DNA from: Berberis thunbergii
Taxonomy: Eukaryota; Streptophyta; Magnoliopsida; Ranunculales; Berberidaceae
Length of the DNA stretch: 64,000 nucleotides
Direction: 5' to 3'
NCBI GenBank assembly: GCA_003290165.1
Contig: QNQO01005777.1
Span: 1 to 64,000 of the forward strand
The notes beneath the pieces were generated by a model. It ran no database searches. It worked only from the letters and a program-made list of their open reading frames with translations, and was not told the DNA's origin. Made by a program: the position numbers and the translations under genes. Within the stretch, counting starts at the first letter, position 1. Each line of letters starts with the position of its first letter. Below are positions 1-12,150 of the stretch, piece after piece.

Positions 1-3000
1 TCACTTTTTGGATAGACCACATAATGAAGTGTGGTGATATTTTGCAAATCCAGGATCCTACTGGAGTGAGGTTGTCAATTCTGTTCCATCCCAATAGCCA
101 GTTGATAACTATGCCCTTCTGTAGTCATGGAATTCATTGACAAAGGTTTTCCAGATATTTTGGAAGTAAGGGCTTTGGACAATCAGATGGTTGACATTCT
201 CATCCTCAAAGCATTTTCGTTTGTGATTGCAGATACCTCTTCTTTTGCCCAAGTCCATCATCTCCTGACAACTTTGTTAGTATCAAGGTATTTCTATTTC
301 CCTTCACATCAATTATGTTCTGAGAAACTACTTGTTTTTGCTTGCAACTCCAACTGTATATCTATTCTCAAAAGATCTTAATTTCACAACTTTCAAGAAA
401 TCACAAATTCTACTACATGCAACCACCTTTGGACTAAGGATCTCCTTGATGCATCTTACATTCAGCACCTCCTCCTTCCTCCATTCTCCCCATGTTTGAA
501 GAGATGTTTTAGTTTTTAGAATTATCGATGGGTCAGCATTTTTTTTTGCAAAGTGGCAATCAATGATAAAATACCTCCATGCTACTTATTTCATCCTCGT
601 GCACAATTTCACTACCCATCCACCTCTAACATCATACCTGTCTCCCACAATCCCTCACTCTTCAACCTACATACACACAATCCCCTGAACATCCACTTGT
701 CCCTTCATGGCTTACTTTCAACCCCAACAGGATCTTCAAAACCAAATTTAAGAGAGCCAAATTGAAGAGATCCATAGGAACTAGCGTGGTGTCCCAGTTT
801 CCTGATTACTGGCCTTATGCCCAGCTCACATCTTGACACCCACAAGGAGTGCCCCGATACCTTGTGCTCCAAGGACCAGTGGCATATCCATTCAGATATA
901 TGCACGAGTAGCCCAGGTGTTGCGCCCTGGAATGCAAATTACTAGCTCACTGGCATGCAAAACCTTGAGACCACTCCTGCCAAGGAACTAAACAAGGGAG
1001 GTAGATAAAAAGTCATATCCTTGTGATACGAACTCAGATCGATAACCCGTCTCTTCCTTCGGATTTGTCTTCTCAATCCCTTCAATCTGATCTAGTTTAC
1101 GTAAGTTCACCCAGAAGCTCATCCTGCAGCTTGAAACTATAGTGCCATGCATATGATGATGACATACCAATGGATTGATCCATAACTGCACACCCATCTA
1201 GTTTGATGCAAACAAATTAGCAACCTTTAATGGGTGATGATGGTAGTCGCTGCGAAAAGAGGTTGTGCATGTGTCAGGAACTAAACTTTGTGAATGTTGA
1301 TCATCCCTGACTAAGATGCATGGCATGTATGGCCATGCACAATTGATGAGCTTATGATGGATGCATGTAGGATGCTTGCGCACCTTAAAACTGGAAATCC
1401 CTAATTTTATTTACACCCCTTATTTAATAAATAATGGAACCCCATTAGCATTACTTTATATGGGTCTACGTGAAAAAAACAAAAAAAGGACAGAGAAAGA
1501 AGCGAGGGGAAAGAGTGAAAGAATGGAGAACTTGAGATTGAAGGTGATCTCAAATTGTGGAATGGAGAACATGAGATAGAAGGTGATCTCAAATTGTGGA
1601 AATAATTTTACTGGAGGGGCAAGGAATAATTGCCTTGAAAAAAATTTATGTCACCATCAAGAGCTCACTTTTTATGTCTGTATCTCCTGTACTTATTTGT
1701 GTTATACTATTTCCCTAAATAGAGACAAGGAACCAAAAATCTCTCAGACCACAGACAACCAAGAGTAAAACATAAACCAGAGCATAGTTTGTTGGAATAC
1801 GAACTTTTTTAGAAGGAAAGAAGCTATCAAGGAAATCTTGAGACTAAATCCCAGCCAATAAAGGTTAAGTCTCAACCTTAAAAAGAGTGTTCAGGTAATT
1901 CATGAAACTTTGACATAGAAAACACATTTACCTCATCAAAGCAGCTGTCTCCAATGGGGAACTTAACAAGGGTGCAGATAGTTAATGTTAGAGAAGTCCT
2001 CTATGTAGTCTCTTAAAGACATGATTGATTCCTGAAAAATGAGAGCCAAAGTTTGAGATGCTCTTGTAGCAATTAGTCCACAATCAATGGGATATCACAA
2101 GATACAGCTAGAGAACTTACTATTCTTAGAGCATCAAGTTTGCCTTGCGCCTCCTTGTAACTCTCTTTGCAATGAATGCCAACATAAACGGCGGATCTCA
2201 AACTTGGTCCTATGAACCAAGCTTCGAGCTTAATGATTAAACATGCATAAAAAAAGTTAGTTGCTTGACCATTGAGATGAGAACATATTACTAAGAAGCT
2301 ACTGACGTTACCCTTTGTTGTAGAGGTTGTCCTAGTTTTTCAGAGCTGGACAAAGAATATCAACTGAAAGCTAATGGCATTGGAAAATGCACCAACAATT
2401 TCAAAGTGTTGCCAAAAACAACACCCTAAAAATATAGTGTCATAAAACATAAAAACATATCAGGTCTACGATGGATCTGTAGTTAAACTCAAAATAATTG
2501 GTAACAATTACATAATCAATAGTACATACAACTAACTTGTCAGATTAAAAATAACATTCAGTGGTAAGGGCATGTTTGATTTTTTTTTTTTTAATTTCTA
2601 AATGGAAAACTATAAAATTGGGTGAAGCAATAATGGATGAGAGGAGAGAAAGGGGAGGAGTTGAGGATAGAAACTTGTGACCTTCCCACAACATATCATC
2701 TCTCACAATCATGGAAAATAACTTTCTAGGGGGCCAAGACTATTTTCTCCATGGAAAACTCAAGAATATATCTATCTTCAACATTATGAGAATGAAAAAG
2801 TTTCTCATTTGCTCTTCTATCTCCACTATTTTTATGGTCTTCCATGAAAAAAAAAAATCAAATCAAATCAAAGACACCGTAAGGGTGTTGATTGGAGAGG
2901 GGGGAGTTGGGGAGGGTGGGGGAGAGGGGCTGGGAATTCCCTGGAAAAACAGTAGAGGGAGAAGAGAGTGAAAAAAATAAGTGGAGCATATGATGTTGAA

Positions 3001-4130
3001 GATGATTACATTTATTGAGTTTTCGATATTCAAAAATTCTTGGATCCCATGAATTTTTTTTCACGGTTTTCTTAGACAAAATGTAGTTGAAGATCAATCT
3101 CCAATCTCAATTTCCACCATATCTCTCTTCTTCCAAGACTCTCCTTTTTGCACTATTTTTCCATGAAGTGTTTTTCTCTCTTCAATTTACACAGCCTAAG
3201 TACCACCTATCAACTGAGTTTCAGCAATAGAAAATATTTGTTCCCTTAGGCATCATAAAAGAAAGGAAGAATCTGGGGATAGAGTTACTTTTAATTCTCA
3301 TGCATGGTATGTGTGACAGGATGGGAGAATACTAACAGAATAGAAGGTTCTTCTATATGAAGTTAGTTTGAAAATTTGTAGAACAATATTCAGGAATAAT
3401 TGTTTTTCTTATTCATTCTTTTTTCGAACTAAAAGTCGATTTTAATATGATAAAGTGTGTACATAAAATAGGTTAATACAGTTTGCTCTGGTAACCGGCC
3501 CATGCAAGAGCATTTGTAGGTCCAGATGTGCATATACTTACATCTCTTGCTTTATTCATGGTCCTTCATGATGAATAGGCAATGTCAAGCAGCATTCTGA
3601 TTCACTTCCCAAAGACCTGTGCAGGAAAATTTCTTCACATCTTATTATAGTTGTTCAGTCAGATCAAAGCAAAGTTACAATAAGTCACTGAAATAGAATG
3701 TGTGGGCATTGAGGCAATTTACATAAAGCTTCTAACCAAAACGCTTTATATGCAAAGGCACAATCAATATATATGGGAAGTATCTACCTTTAATGACACC
3801 AATAACATCATCAACCACGTCATCCTATCAATATAAAACCATTGGAGAACTTTTAACCAAGTCATAGACCAGCTTTTGCCATCATTGCGAGATGAGATAT
3901 TTGAGCTGCCACATTCAATTGTAAACCAAGCTTTACTTCCTCATGAATATATCATCTTGAGATCCACGGGTGCCTTATGGCAGGTAAGTGGCAAGACTGG
4001 ATACAACCATGGAGAAAATTGAGAAAGCAAGTTATGCATTAAAACCAAAATCAAAAGAATAGTCTAACAAACTCACAGTGTTCAAATACGTCAAGAACAT
4101 ATACCAATGTGAAATCCAAATGAATAGCTA
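1..4130. other. No recognised gene; AT-rich intergenic DNA
   Basis: No open frame here resembles a protein family I know. One weak candidate exon lies on the minus strand around 2120-2235: a short open stretch reading roughly LEAWFIGPSLRSAVYVGIH, with plausible splice signals at both ends. I could not join it to neighbouring exons or name it. Around 2880-2960 there is a purine-rich GA/GGGG stretch. The remainder is ordinary AT-rich plant intergenic sequence in which I see no repeat ends or RNA genes. Confidence 0.4.
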
Positions 4131-4205
4131 GACTTTGATCAACACTTACCTCTGTTGGAGAAAGTCACTTATAGGCTTTTGTCTTTTTCATTTCTCCAGT
4201 TTTCT

Positions 4206-7200
4206 TTATCCCTTCCTTTCTTTTGTACAAAGTCCTGCAGCAACCCTCTTTGCTTCTCCCTTTTTTCCCGGTCTTGCAAGAGCATTACTAATAGAAACAA
4301 CAGTACTTTCAGACGGAACAAATCCTTTTTCATTCATCTCCTGGAACAGCCTCTTCGCTTCAGCTTGATAAGATACTCTAGGACAATCTTTTCATCTCAA
4401 ACGGATAGGAAAGTTTGCACCATCCACTAATTAATATGTCATAAGTTGAAGAATTAAGGGGCACCCCTCTCATTTGCATCTCATTTAGAAGCTCCCTCGC
4501 CTGATCCATCTTCCTTGCCTTGGCAAAATCACTAATAAGCACATTGTAAGTACCCGTACTTGGAATGAAGCCCTTAGTTATCATTTCACAGTAGAATGTT
4601 ATAGATTCCTTCTTGTTTCCTTTCCTCCCATGACCTGAAATCAAACTATTGTAAGTTGTAGCATTTAAGTTCACACCTCTATGCTTCATTTCATTGACTA
4701 ATTCATCAGCCTCAGTCATACGACCAGCATTTGAAAATCCACCCAACAAGGTATTATAAGTTATCACATCCGGGGAAACTCCTTCCACCGACATCTGAGA
4801 ATACACAGATAAGGCCTTCTCCAAATGGCCACTCTTGCAGTATCCATGCACAAGAGCATTATAGGTTATATTATCTGGTGAAATACCTTCTCTTATCATA
4901 TCTCTCAAGAAAGAATTAGCTCTCCTTGTCATCCCTAACCTGCATAAGATAATGATAAGCGTGTTATAAACCATAAGGTTCTGAATAAGACCCATCTTTT
5001 GGAGTTTTTCATGCATTTCAAACATTTTGTTCACTTCATTACACTTTGAACATGCATCCACCAATACTCTATGTGTAAATGAATCTGGGTGAAAACCAGC
5101 AGTGACCATCTCATCCAACAAACTCATTCCCTTATGCATCTCACCACCCTTGCAAAGGCCTCCTATCAAGGAGTTACAAGTGATTGAGTTTGGAAATAGC
5201 CCATAACTCTTCATCTCGTTCCAAAGTTCTATAGCCGTTTCGAAGTTCCTTTCTTTGCAATGCGCATGGATCATGGAATTGTATGTGGCATGGTCAGGAG
5301 ATAAGCCATTTGTCTCATCCCAGAGTAAATATATTTTGCTTCTTCAATTTTTTTAAGCTTCAAAAGACCATTAATGAAGACGTTATATGCCACAACATCA
5401 AAAGCTAGATTCTTCTGTGCCATTTCTTCAGCCATCTTAAGAGCAGCAGGCTCCTTTCCTGCTTTGAAAAAGCCATCCATTAGGGAAGTATAATTTACAC
5501 AATCGGGTAACAAGCCCCTCTGTGTCATATCTTCAAATAACCCCTCTGCTTCTTCAATTCTTCCTGCTTTTCTCAAATTGTTTACAAAAATATCAAGTAA
5601 AAACACATTTGGCTCTAAACCTCTCCATTTCATTTCTTCATAAAGTTCAAGAGCTTCTTCTTTTTTCCCTGCTTTGAAACAACCATCAATTACTACAGCA
5701 AAAGTATGAACATTTGGTTGGATGTTTTGATGTTCCATCTTCTTCATAACATCAATGGCTTCAGCAAGCATTCCCTTTTTGGTGTAACCATTTATGATGG
5801 AAGAATAAGTTATCACATTAGGAGACACACAATTCTTATTCATTTCTTTCAGTATAGATTCTGCGCCAATCATGTCCCCTACCTTGCAAAGCCCATCAAT
5901 CAATACAGTATATGTAACCTGATTCGGAACGATATTAAACTTCAACAATGTCTGGAACATTTTCTCAGCTTCAGCAGCATTTCCAACCTTAAAAAGTCCA
6001 TCCATCAAAATGGTGTATACCACCAAATCAAAGGTAATACCACGAACCACCATTTGTCCTTGAAAGAGAAAGGCTTCCATCGCATTCCCAGCTGTAAATA
6101 AGGAATGGAGCAGCGTAGAGTACGAAACATGGTTAGGTGCCACACCCATTTTCTCCATCTCCATGAAAAGAGCTTTCCCTTCATTGAGTCTCCCACTCTT
6201 GAAAAGACCATTAATTATAGAACTGTAACTCACCACATCAGGCAAGAAACCACTCTTAACCATTTCCTCATACAAAGAAAATACTTCATCGAGCTCGTGC
6301 AACTTGCAATATCCACTGATAAGTGTGGTGTAAGTTATGATGTTTGGTTCCAAATCAAAATCTTTCACCAAGCCTTCCACGACCACAGCGTCATTCTCAC
6401 CAATTTCGGTAACAGCCAAATTCCTTTTCAGACCCACAATTTCATCTACGACATTCTTAGCCTCCCCAAGTTCTCCAATCCTACAATAACCATTAATAAG
6501 AGCATTGTAACTAACAATGTCAAGCAAAACACCTTCCATCCTCATCCTTTCAATCAAGTCACGAGCTTTACTCATGTCCCCATATTTACAATACCCATCA
6601 ACCAATGTGTTGAAACCCACAACATCTCCACCAACCCATCCCTCGAACGACCGAGACATCATCAATGACTCTGCTTCTTCTAACAACCCAATTTGAACAA
6701 ACCCCTTAACCAAAATATTGCAAGTAAAAGAGTCAATTTCGACACCTTTCTTAATCATTTCAGACATAAAACCCACTCCTTGTTCCACCAAACCTTCCTT
6801 GCAAAACCCCCATATCACAATATTATAGCTAACAGTGTCAATTTCCACACTTCTAATCAATTTTAAAGCAGTTTTCAAGTTACCCACTTTGCATAAAGAA
6901 TGAATCAACACATTATATGTGAACACATTCGGAACAACCCCACACGCTAACATTTCTGAATAAGTAACCCATACCTGAGAAACCAATCCCACAGCTATTG
7001 AATTTGTGCAGAAGTTGATTCCAAGAGTAAAAATTTGGTTTCAACCCATTAGCTCTCATTGTGTCAAAAGCTTGTGATGCTTCCAACAATCTGGTGCAGC
7101 TCAGGTAAAGCTGAATCAATGTGCAAAAGAAGGATGCATAGACGTGGGTCTTTGAAGGTGGGATGTTCATTAGGGTGGAAAAAATTGCAACTTTGATTGA

Positions 7201-7348
7201 GAATGAAATTGGGATTTGGGTATAGATTAAAGGATTTTGTGATTGGAGGTTGGTGGGGTTGTTTTGTTGAGAAATTTGAGAAGAAAGATCGAATAGATGG
7301 TTGGGGTTTGAAGGATGTGAGGACTTTTAGTCGCTTAAGAGATTTCAT
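4206..7348 (-). pseudogene. P-class PPR protein gene with four frame changes, probably mitochondrial
   Basis: This encodes a long pentatricopeptide repeat protein, an RNA-binding family acting in organelle RNA processing, stability or translation. The N-terminus (MKSLKRLKVL...) is rich in Ser, Arg, Lys and Phe and acidic-poor, as in a mitochondrial presequence. After it come back-to-back 35-residue P-type motifs (VVTYNTLI.G.CK.G patterns) with no E or DYW extension. By architecture it resembles the Arabidopsis At5g14770 type; that likeness is from memory. The frame changes four times: near 7160, near 6990, near 5311 and near 4380. At 5311 a single missing G explains the break, because restoring it continues the repeat directly into the next frame. 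After the stop at 4378-4380 the last repeat continues in another frame (AEAKRLFQEMNEKGFVP) to a stop at 4206-4208. Repeats between breaks are otherwise intact. It is either a very young pseudogene or an intact gene carrying assembly indels. No intron is needed, as is usual for the family. Confidence 0.85.
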
Positions 7349-7873
7349 TCTCAGCTGTTCGAATGAGAAAGAGGAGAAACAGAGTTTGGAATCAGTGAGG
7401 AAAGAGAGAAGTTATTTGAAGGAGAAATGACGGCATTCTCTGTTGTTGCTTTGAATCAGAGAGGGTGGGAAGAAGAGACTCCATGGAGGAGATTGGGAAG
7501 CTTTTTGTGGCTTTGATTTAGGAAACAACCCGTCTATTAGGAAAAGTTGGAACCAAACACAAGTGACTTTGGATTAAACGAATTTTAGAAATTTACGGGA
7601 GTATTCAATTATGGATTTTAGATTTTAATAGACGGTAGAAGATTTTAAAATCCATTAAATATAGAAGTATTCAATTAAGGATTTAAAACAATATATATAA
7701 ATGTAGGAGTATTCAAATACAAATTTTAAATGATTGTTTTATAATCCATTAAAATCAGGGGTATTCAATTCATGATTTTCAAATGTCCACCAAAATTAGA
7801 GGGTATTCAAAAAGTAGTGGGTTTTAATGAATTTGTTAAAGTTATGAATTTTGAAGGATTTGTAAGTGTTATT
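7349..7873. repeat. PPR upstream region with a diverged TATTCAATT repeat cluster
   Basis: The first 200 bases are the 5' flank of the minus-strand PPR gene and include a CT-rich leader-like stretch. From about 7600 to 7815 a degenerate motif of the form gRGTATTCAATTnnnGATTTT recurs five times at 40-70 base spacing, in AT-rich DNA. It looks like an old miniature element or a decayed tandem array. I see no coding content and no clear terminal repeats. Confidence 0.4.
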
Positions 7874-8059
7874 AGGCTTATTTGCACTACACCCATTAGT
7901 TTGAGTGTATATCAATTTGGGTTCCAAATCTAACACCCATTTTAATGAAATCCTCCTTCTTCACTTTAATCTATGCTAGAGATGGCCACCAACATCCACC
8001 ACAACTTGTACTTAACATCCACCACCCATTAAATTTTTTATTTATTTACTGAAGGACAT

Positions 8060-8685
8060 CACAATTATATAAAGAAACAACCGTCGCCTCCTCCTCTCTT
8101 CCCTTTCACCCACCACCTTGCCACCCACCGTCGCTTCTCATCCTCCTCCTCTTCACCCCACCTCCTCATTCCACCACCACCTCATCCTCTTCCCCTTCAC
8201 ACCATCACTTTGTCGCCACCACCTCATCCTGCTCCTCCCTTCTCCCCACCACCTCTCCTCCTCCACCTTTTCACCCCACCACTTCTCATTCTCCTCCCCT
8301 TCACCCCACCACCTCGCCAGTGCTACCTCTCCTCCTCCCCTTCACCACCACCACCTCTCATCCTCCTCATCTTCACCACCACAACCTCGGCCACTTTTCT
8401 CATCCTCTTCCGCTTCACCACCACCGCTCATCCCACCTCTTCCCATCTTCTTATTATTCTCTGGTTTTTTTGCCATGTTTTTTTCCTTCTCTGTCGCAGC
8501 GGTTCCTACGAGTGGGGAACCCATACTCGCCGGAACCTTCGCGAAAGAAAAAAAAAACATTGTCAATGGTGTAGCAAGAACAAAGTTACCGCATCAGTTT
8601 GTAAGAAGTATGCGAGGTACACTCGAATTTCTCACGTCGATGGTGCCACAAGAACACAGTTACCGCCTCAGTTGTAAATAAAATG
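8060..8685 (+). repeat. CT/CCA-rich low-complexity stretch inside the MULE
   Basis: This is a simple-sequence-like run of TCCTCC, CACC and TTCACC units, giving Ser/Pro/His-rich translations in all three plus frames. That pattern is expected from composition alone. It lies just inside the left MULE terminus, where a CT-rich untranslated leader would be expected. From about 8490 to 8660 composition becomes more normal and may represent captured host sequence that I cannot identify. Confidence 0.5.
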
Positions 8686-9530
8686 CAAAAAAAAAAAAAA
8701 AAACATAAGGCACTATTTTTTAGTGTAAATGTTGAGGAGGACGAGATGTCCATATGTTGATATTGTTAGCCAATTGTAAATGTTGATCTTGTTGATTCGA
8801 GATGCCCATATGTTTAGTTTGTATATAAAAGAATTTTGAGATGCTGGTTATATAATAATGCAGTAAAGAATTTTGTGATTATTTGCAATTGCATTTTCAT
8901 TGCTTATAATATTTACATACATAGTATATAAAAACACAAACAAAATTACTTCCATTTGCAGATACGCTTCGCAAAATATTTAAATTTTCCCATCAAATTA
9001 AAAAACATTATCCCTTTTAATTCCTGCTCAAGACTTCAGCTGCCAGATGGAATAAAATGAGGAAATGGGGTCTCTTTGTTTAGACTTCTCGAGGATTTGA
9101 AAAAAAAAAACTTATTGTATGTGCTCTAAAACATAACGGATTAGTAAGAGTTTGTACCCAAACGCAGCGACACTTGTGAGCCATACACATAAATTCGCAG
9201 CGGCTAATATGAACAAAATAAATAAAACCGCAGCGGCACATGCAAAGTTGTCCAAAATGCCTATAAAGACCAAAAGCAGTGGAACATGCGAGCCAAAGAA
9301 AAACAATCGCACGATTCGCTGCATTTTTGGCAAAGAAAACAGAGTGGTTTCTGTCCAAACGCAGCGGCCACTACAAATAATTCACATATCCACTCCGCTA
9401 CCGCTGTGTTTGGATAGAAAACAGACTTTGTTCATTTTTTTTTCATTTTTTTCAATATTTATGGGTTTACTACAGTATTTACATATTTGATTTATTGCTA
9501 AACCCCACTTTTGACCATCTCAAGTAGGGG

Positions 9531-9800
9531 TGATGTTGTTATGAGTAAGTGAGTGAAATGTTGTAGTTTTGAAGCTTGTTGGTTATTTGTTTCACACAAC
9601 GAGTGAGGATCCCTTTCAAGCCGACTTGCCTACAAACTACTAGGCGAGTGAAGGAAAGAAGACTACTTGCGGGGGGACGGAACGGAAGAAGCAAGAAGCC
9701 GGAGCACTCACTGCACTGATAGTGGGAAAATGCAATCTGCTTTCCTAAAAGCAAGTCTACTACTGAATATGAAACTCGACAACATTCCATGGAATGGTCA
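9531..9800. other. Unidentified insert between fold-back copies, possibly organellar
   Basis: Between a truncated fold-back arm and the next fold-back copy lies about 270 bases of different, GC-richer composition, with no repeat ends that I can see. The style (AAGAAGCAAGAAGCCGGAGC, short G runs) recalls plant mitochondrial intergenic DNA. That is an impression only and I cannot place it. Confidence 0.2.
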
Positions 9801-10359
9801 ATATTGTATCAAACTCACAGGAATTGAAAAAAATATTCAAATACAAAAAAATACAAATGGATAGTCAGTTTTTTGTCCAAACGCAGTGGACACCGCAAGT
9901 ATATCAATACATTTCGCATCTACAACTGAGTCTGGACAAAAACGAGACTCTATTTTTTGCCCAAAACGCAGCAGATTGTGCGAGTTGTGTTCATATCCCC
10001 GTGTTATCCGTTGCGTTTGGACAGAAAACATACTATGTCAATTTTTTTTGAATTTTTGTATTTGGATTTTTTTTCATTTTTTCAATTCCTATGGGTTTGC
10101 TACAGTATTTACATATTTGATTTATTGCTAAACCACACTTTTGACCATCTTAAGTTGGGGTTTAGCAATAAATCAAATATATAAATATTGTAGTAAACCC
10201 ATAGGATTTGAAAAAAAAATGAAAATACAAAAATTCAAAAAAATGGACATAGTCTATTTTCTGTCCAAACACAGCGCTAGATGCGAGGATATGAACACAA
10301 CTCGCACGATCTGTTGTGTTTAGGGCAAAAAAAAAAAAGAAATTGATTTATGTCCAAAC

Positions 10360-10912
10360 CAGCGTTCTAAAAAGCGGTAAGCAGTGGGCGAGTGGCGAGC
10401 ATGTGCCCTAGCGCCCAGGGAGCTAGGCGACACCTACGTGGTCTTAGGTTTTGTATTATAACTTTAATAATTTACTAAAGTTAAGCATAATACCTTATCA
10501 ATTAAATCCAATTTAATGCCAAGATACATATGCAAAATTTAAAAACATGAAAAATTAACAATCATGAACAAAATTTATTAAAACTCAAATGACAGAAGTT
10601 GGTCATGATGGGTACTTTATACAAAGTTGACTTTATGGACAAATATCCAAACCTACTCTTTTATTTTTCTTCAAATTGAATGAATGACCTCAATCATGCT
10701 TAATAAAATCTACATTACTAAAATTGGTACCGGCAGATCCTTTGAGAATTTCATTAAGTAATCATCATTTGCTACATTCAAACATATACTGAATAAAAAA
10801 TAATTAAATTTTTTATTTCCAAAAAGAAGAAAGAAAAATAAAATAAGAACACAATCAGCCTTATTAAAAAAAAACTCGCCCAGAACCCGCCCAACCATTA
10901 ATCTTGGCGCTG
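10360..10912. mobile_element. hAT-like non-autonomous element with perfect 8-bp duplication
   Basis: The element starts CAGCGTTCTAAAAAGCGG and ends ...CTTGGCGCTG, giving a short CAGCG terminal inverted repeat. It is flanked by perfect copies of GTCCAAAC (10352-10359 and 10913-10920), the 8-bp duplication expected of hAT transposons. Removing the element and one duplication copy rebuilds the GTCCAAACGCAACGG motif of the surrounding fold-back family, which independently confirms the boundaries. The 553-bp interior is AT-rich and has no transposase. Confidence 0.75.
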
Positions 10913-11384
10913 GTCCAAACGCAACGGCTCCGGGGAGCATGTGTCTTATCCTCGCGTACTGTTGTGTTTTGGGCAAAAACCTGACTATGTTTCATACAAT
11001 TGTTGAATTTCTGCAATTTGTAATATCACATTCGTGTCCATTTGCTGCTATTGTTATTATTGGGCTCGGTTTTGTCGTTGCGTTTTGGGTATCTCCAAAA
11101 AAAATTCACTTTTTCCTTTGTCTATGACATTCAAGCATACTTGGAAAAACCACCATGGTTGCATAATCACAAGAAAATTACTTGAGAAGACAAATAGAAT
11201 TCATTGGGAAGATAAATAGAAATGCTTGAAAAGGCAAATAGAGTTGGTTGGGAAGACAAATTCATAACCAATTCATTTAAGTTGTCATTTAAGTTGAGCA
11301 TTATAAAATAGAGTAGTTTATTATTATTCATAACCAATTCAAGAGAAAGAAGAGAAGATGAAGAGAAAAGGCCAATGTTCAAAT

Positions 11385-11617
11385 AAGAATCCTTCGACGA
11401 AGAATGTGATGAAATTGAAGATCCTAAAGACGACTATGTTTGGTATGAGAACCCCCACTCATCATCGTCTTCAGATGATGATGAGGACGATGATGATGAA
11501 AAACTGTCAGATGAGGAAGAAGACAGTGAATCATCATCGCCCTCTAATGAGGACTATGATGATGGTGATGGTGCATTAGTAAACTACTACTCCTCTGACG
11601 AAGAGGGTCGTGAATGA
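11385..11617 (+). pseudogene. Acidic Asp/Glu/Ser-rich ORF fragment
   Basis: One frame is open for about 76 codons from 11385 to a TGA at 11615-11617. It is dominated by Asp, Glu and Ser clusters (SSSSSDDDEDDDDEKLSDEE) and ends near YYSSDEEGRE. An in-frame stop lies just upstream and I see no clear start. It lies inside the MULE, and a comparable acidic segment lies next to the FAR1-type domain of the second MULE on the minus strand near 29.35-29.4 kb. A remnant of the MULE-encoded protein is therefore plausible; a captured host exon is the alternative. Confidence 0.35.
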
Positions 11618-12150
11618 CATCCCCTCAAAGACTTTGTTGACCGTGTCCAAGACAAATAATGCATTTTTTGTATTTGTTTTGTAATATTTTTAAATATTAA
11701 TGAAAATTTTACTATTTAATGTTTGTTTTTGTGTTTTTGTATTGTAAATTTTTGTTTGTATTTCTAAATTTTCAAATTGTATTTGTATTGTGAAGAAAAT
11801 AAGAGAAAAAAAATATAATAAGTGAAGAAAAGAAGAAAAAAGGAAGAGATGAGAAGGTGATGCGGGGGGTCGGCGGGGTGGTGATGGTTATTGACATAGA
11901 AAATAGGGAGAGGGGAGAAAAGAGGATGAGAGAAAGTTGATGAGGAGACCGGCCACGGTGTGGTGGTTTGGTTGATGGTAGCAAGGTGGTGGTGCGGTGG
12001 TGATGGTTCTTGATAACAGGAAAAGAAAGGGAGAGAGGAAGAAGAGATGAGGAGTTAGGGTTTTTTTTCTTTTATAGGTGGTGTCCTTCAGAAAGTAGCC
12101 CGATGGTGATGTCCATCAGGAGAAGTGGTGGTGTTATTTAGCAGTTGCCT

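Larger units (their letters stand above)
9100..11120. repeat. Fold-back cluster with recurrent TCCAAACGCAGCGG motif
   Basis: A 13-14 base motif close to TCCAAACGCAGCGG occurs at about 9157, 9355, 9876, 10262 and 10913, and inverted at about 9405 and 10008. A long near-palindrome is centred at about 10145. Its left arm (10091-10134) and right arm (10157-10200) are near-perfect complements around TACAGTATTTACATATTTGA, and weaker pairing extends to about 9957 and 10330. A second copy of the left arm at 9461-9530 stops exactly at the palindrome centre. The region looks like several copies of one fold-back or MITE family inserted next to or into each other. There is no coding content. Confidence 0.6.
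7874..12150. mobile_element. Mutator-like element (MULE), probably non-autonomous, with nested insertions
   Basis: The left end starts AGGCTTATTTGCACTACACC and the right end, read inward, starts AGGCAACTGCTAAATAACACC. The flanking 9-mers are AGTGTTATT (7865-7873) and TGTTTTATT (12151-12159), which match at 7 of 9 positions; a 9-bp duplication is typical of Mutator elements. Further inside, both ends carry the same block in opposite orientation: CTGAAGGACAYCAC, then TATAAARGAAA, then a CT-rich leader (8056-8110 and 12010-12090). This suggests inward-facing terminal promoters. No MURA transposase domain is visible. The interior holds CT-rich Ser/Pro-like DNA, a fold-back repeat cluster, a hAT-like insertion and an acidic ORF fragment. 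The right terminus resembles the end of the MULE remnant at 30.4 kb. Confidence 0.55.

Noticed and set aside
2568..2890. Possible Tourist-like element with AAGGGCATGTTTGAT and ATCAAAGACACCG ends
   Set aside because: Inverted match is weak, AT-rich and without a convincing duplication.
6105..6668. 187-codon plus-strand ORF inside the PPR gene
   Set aside because: It is the antisense shadow of conserved PPR repeats.
8118..8681. 187-codon Ser/Pro/His-rich ORF
   Set aside because: All three plus frames are open through the same CT-rich stretch, so openness reflects composition. No domain, and it lies inside a MULE leader region.
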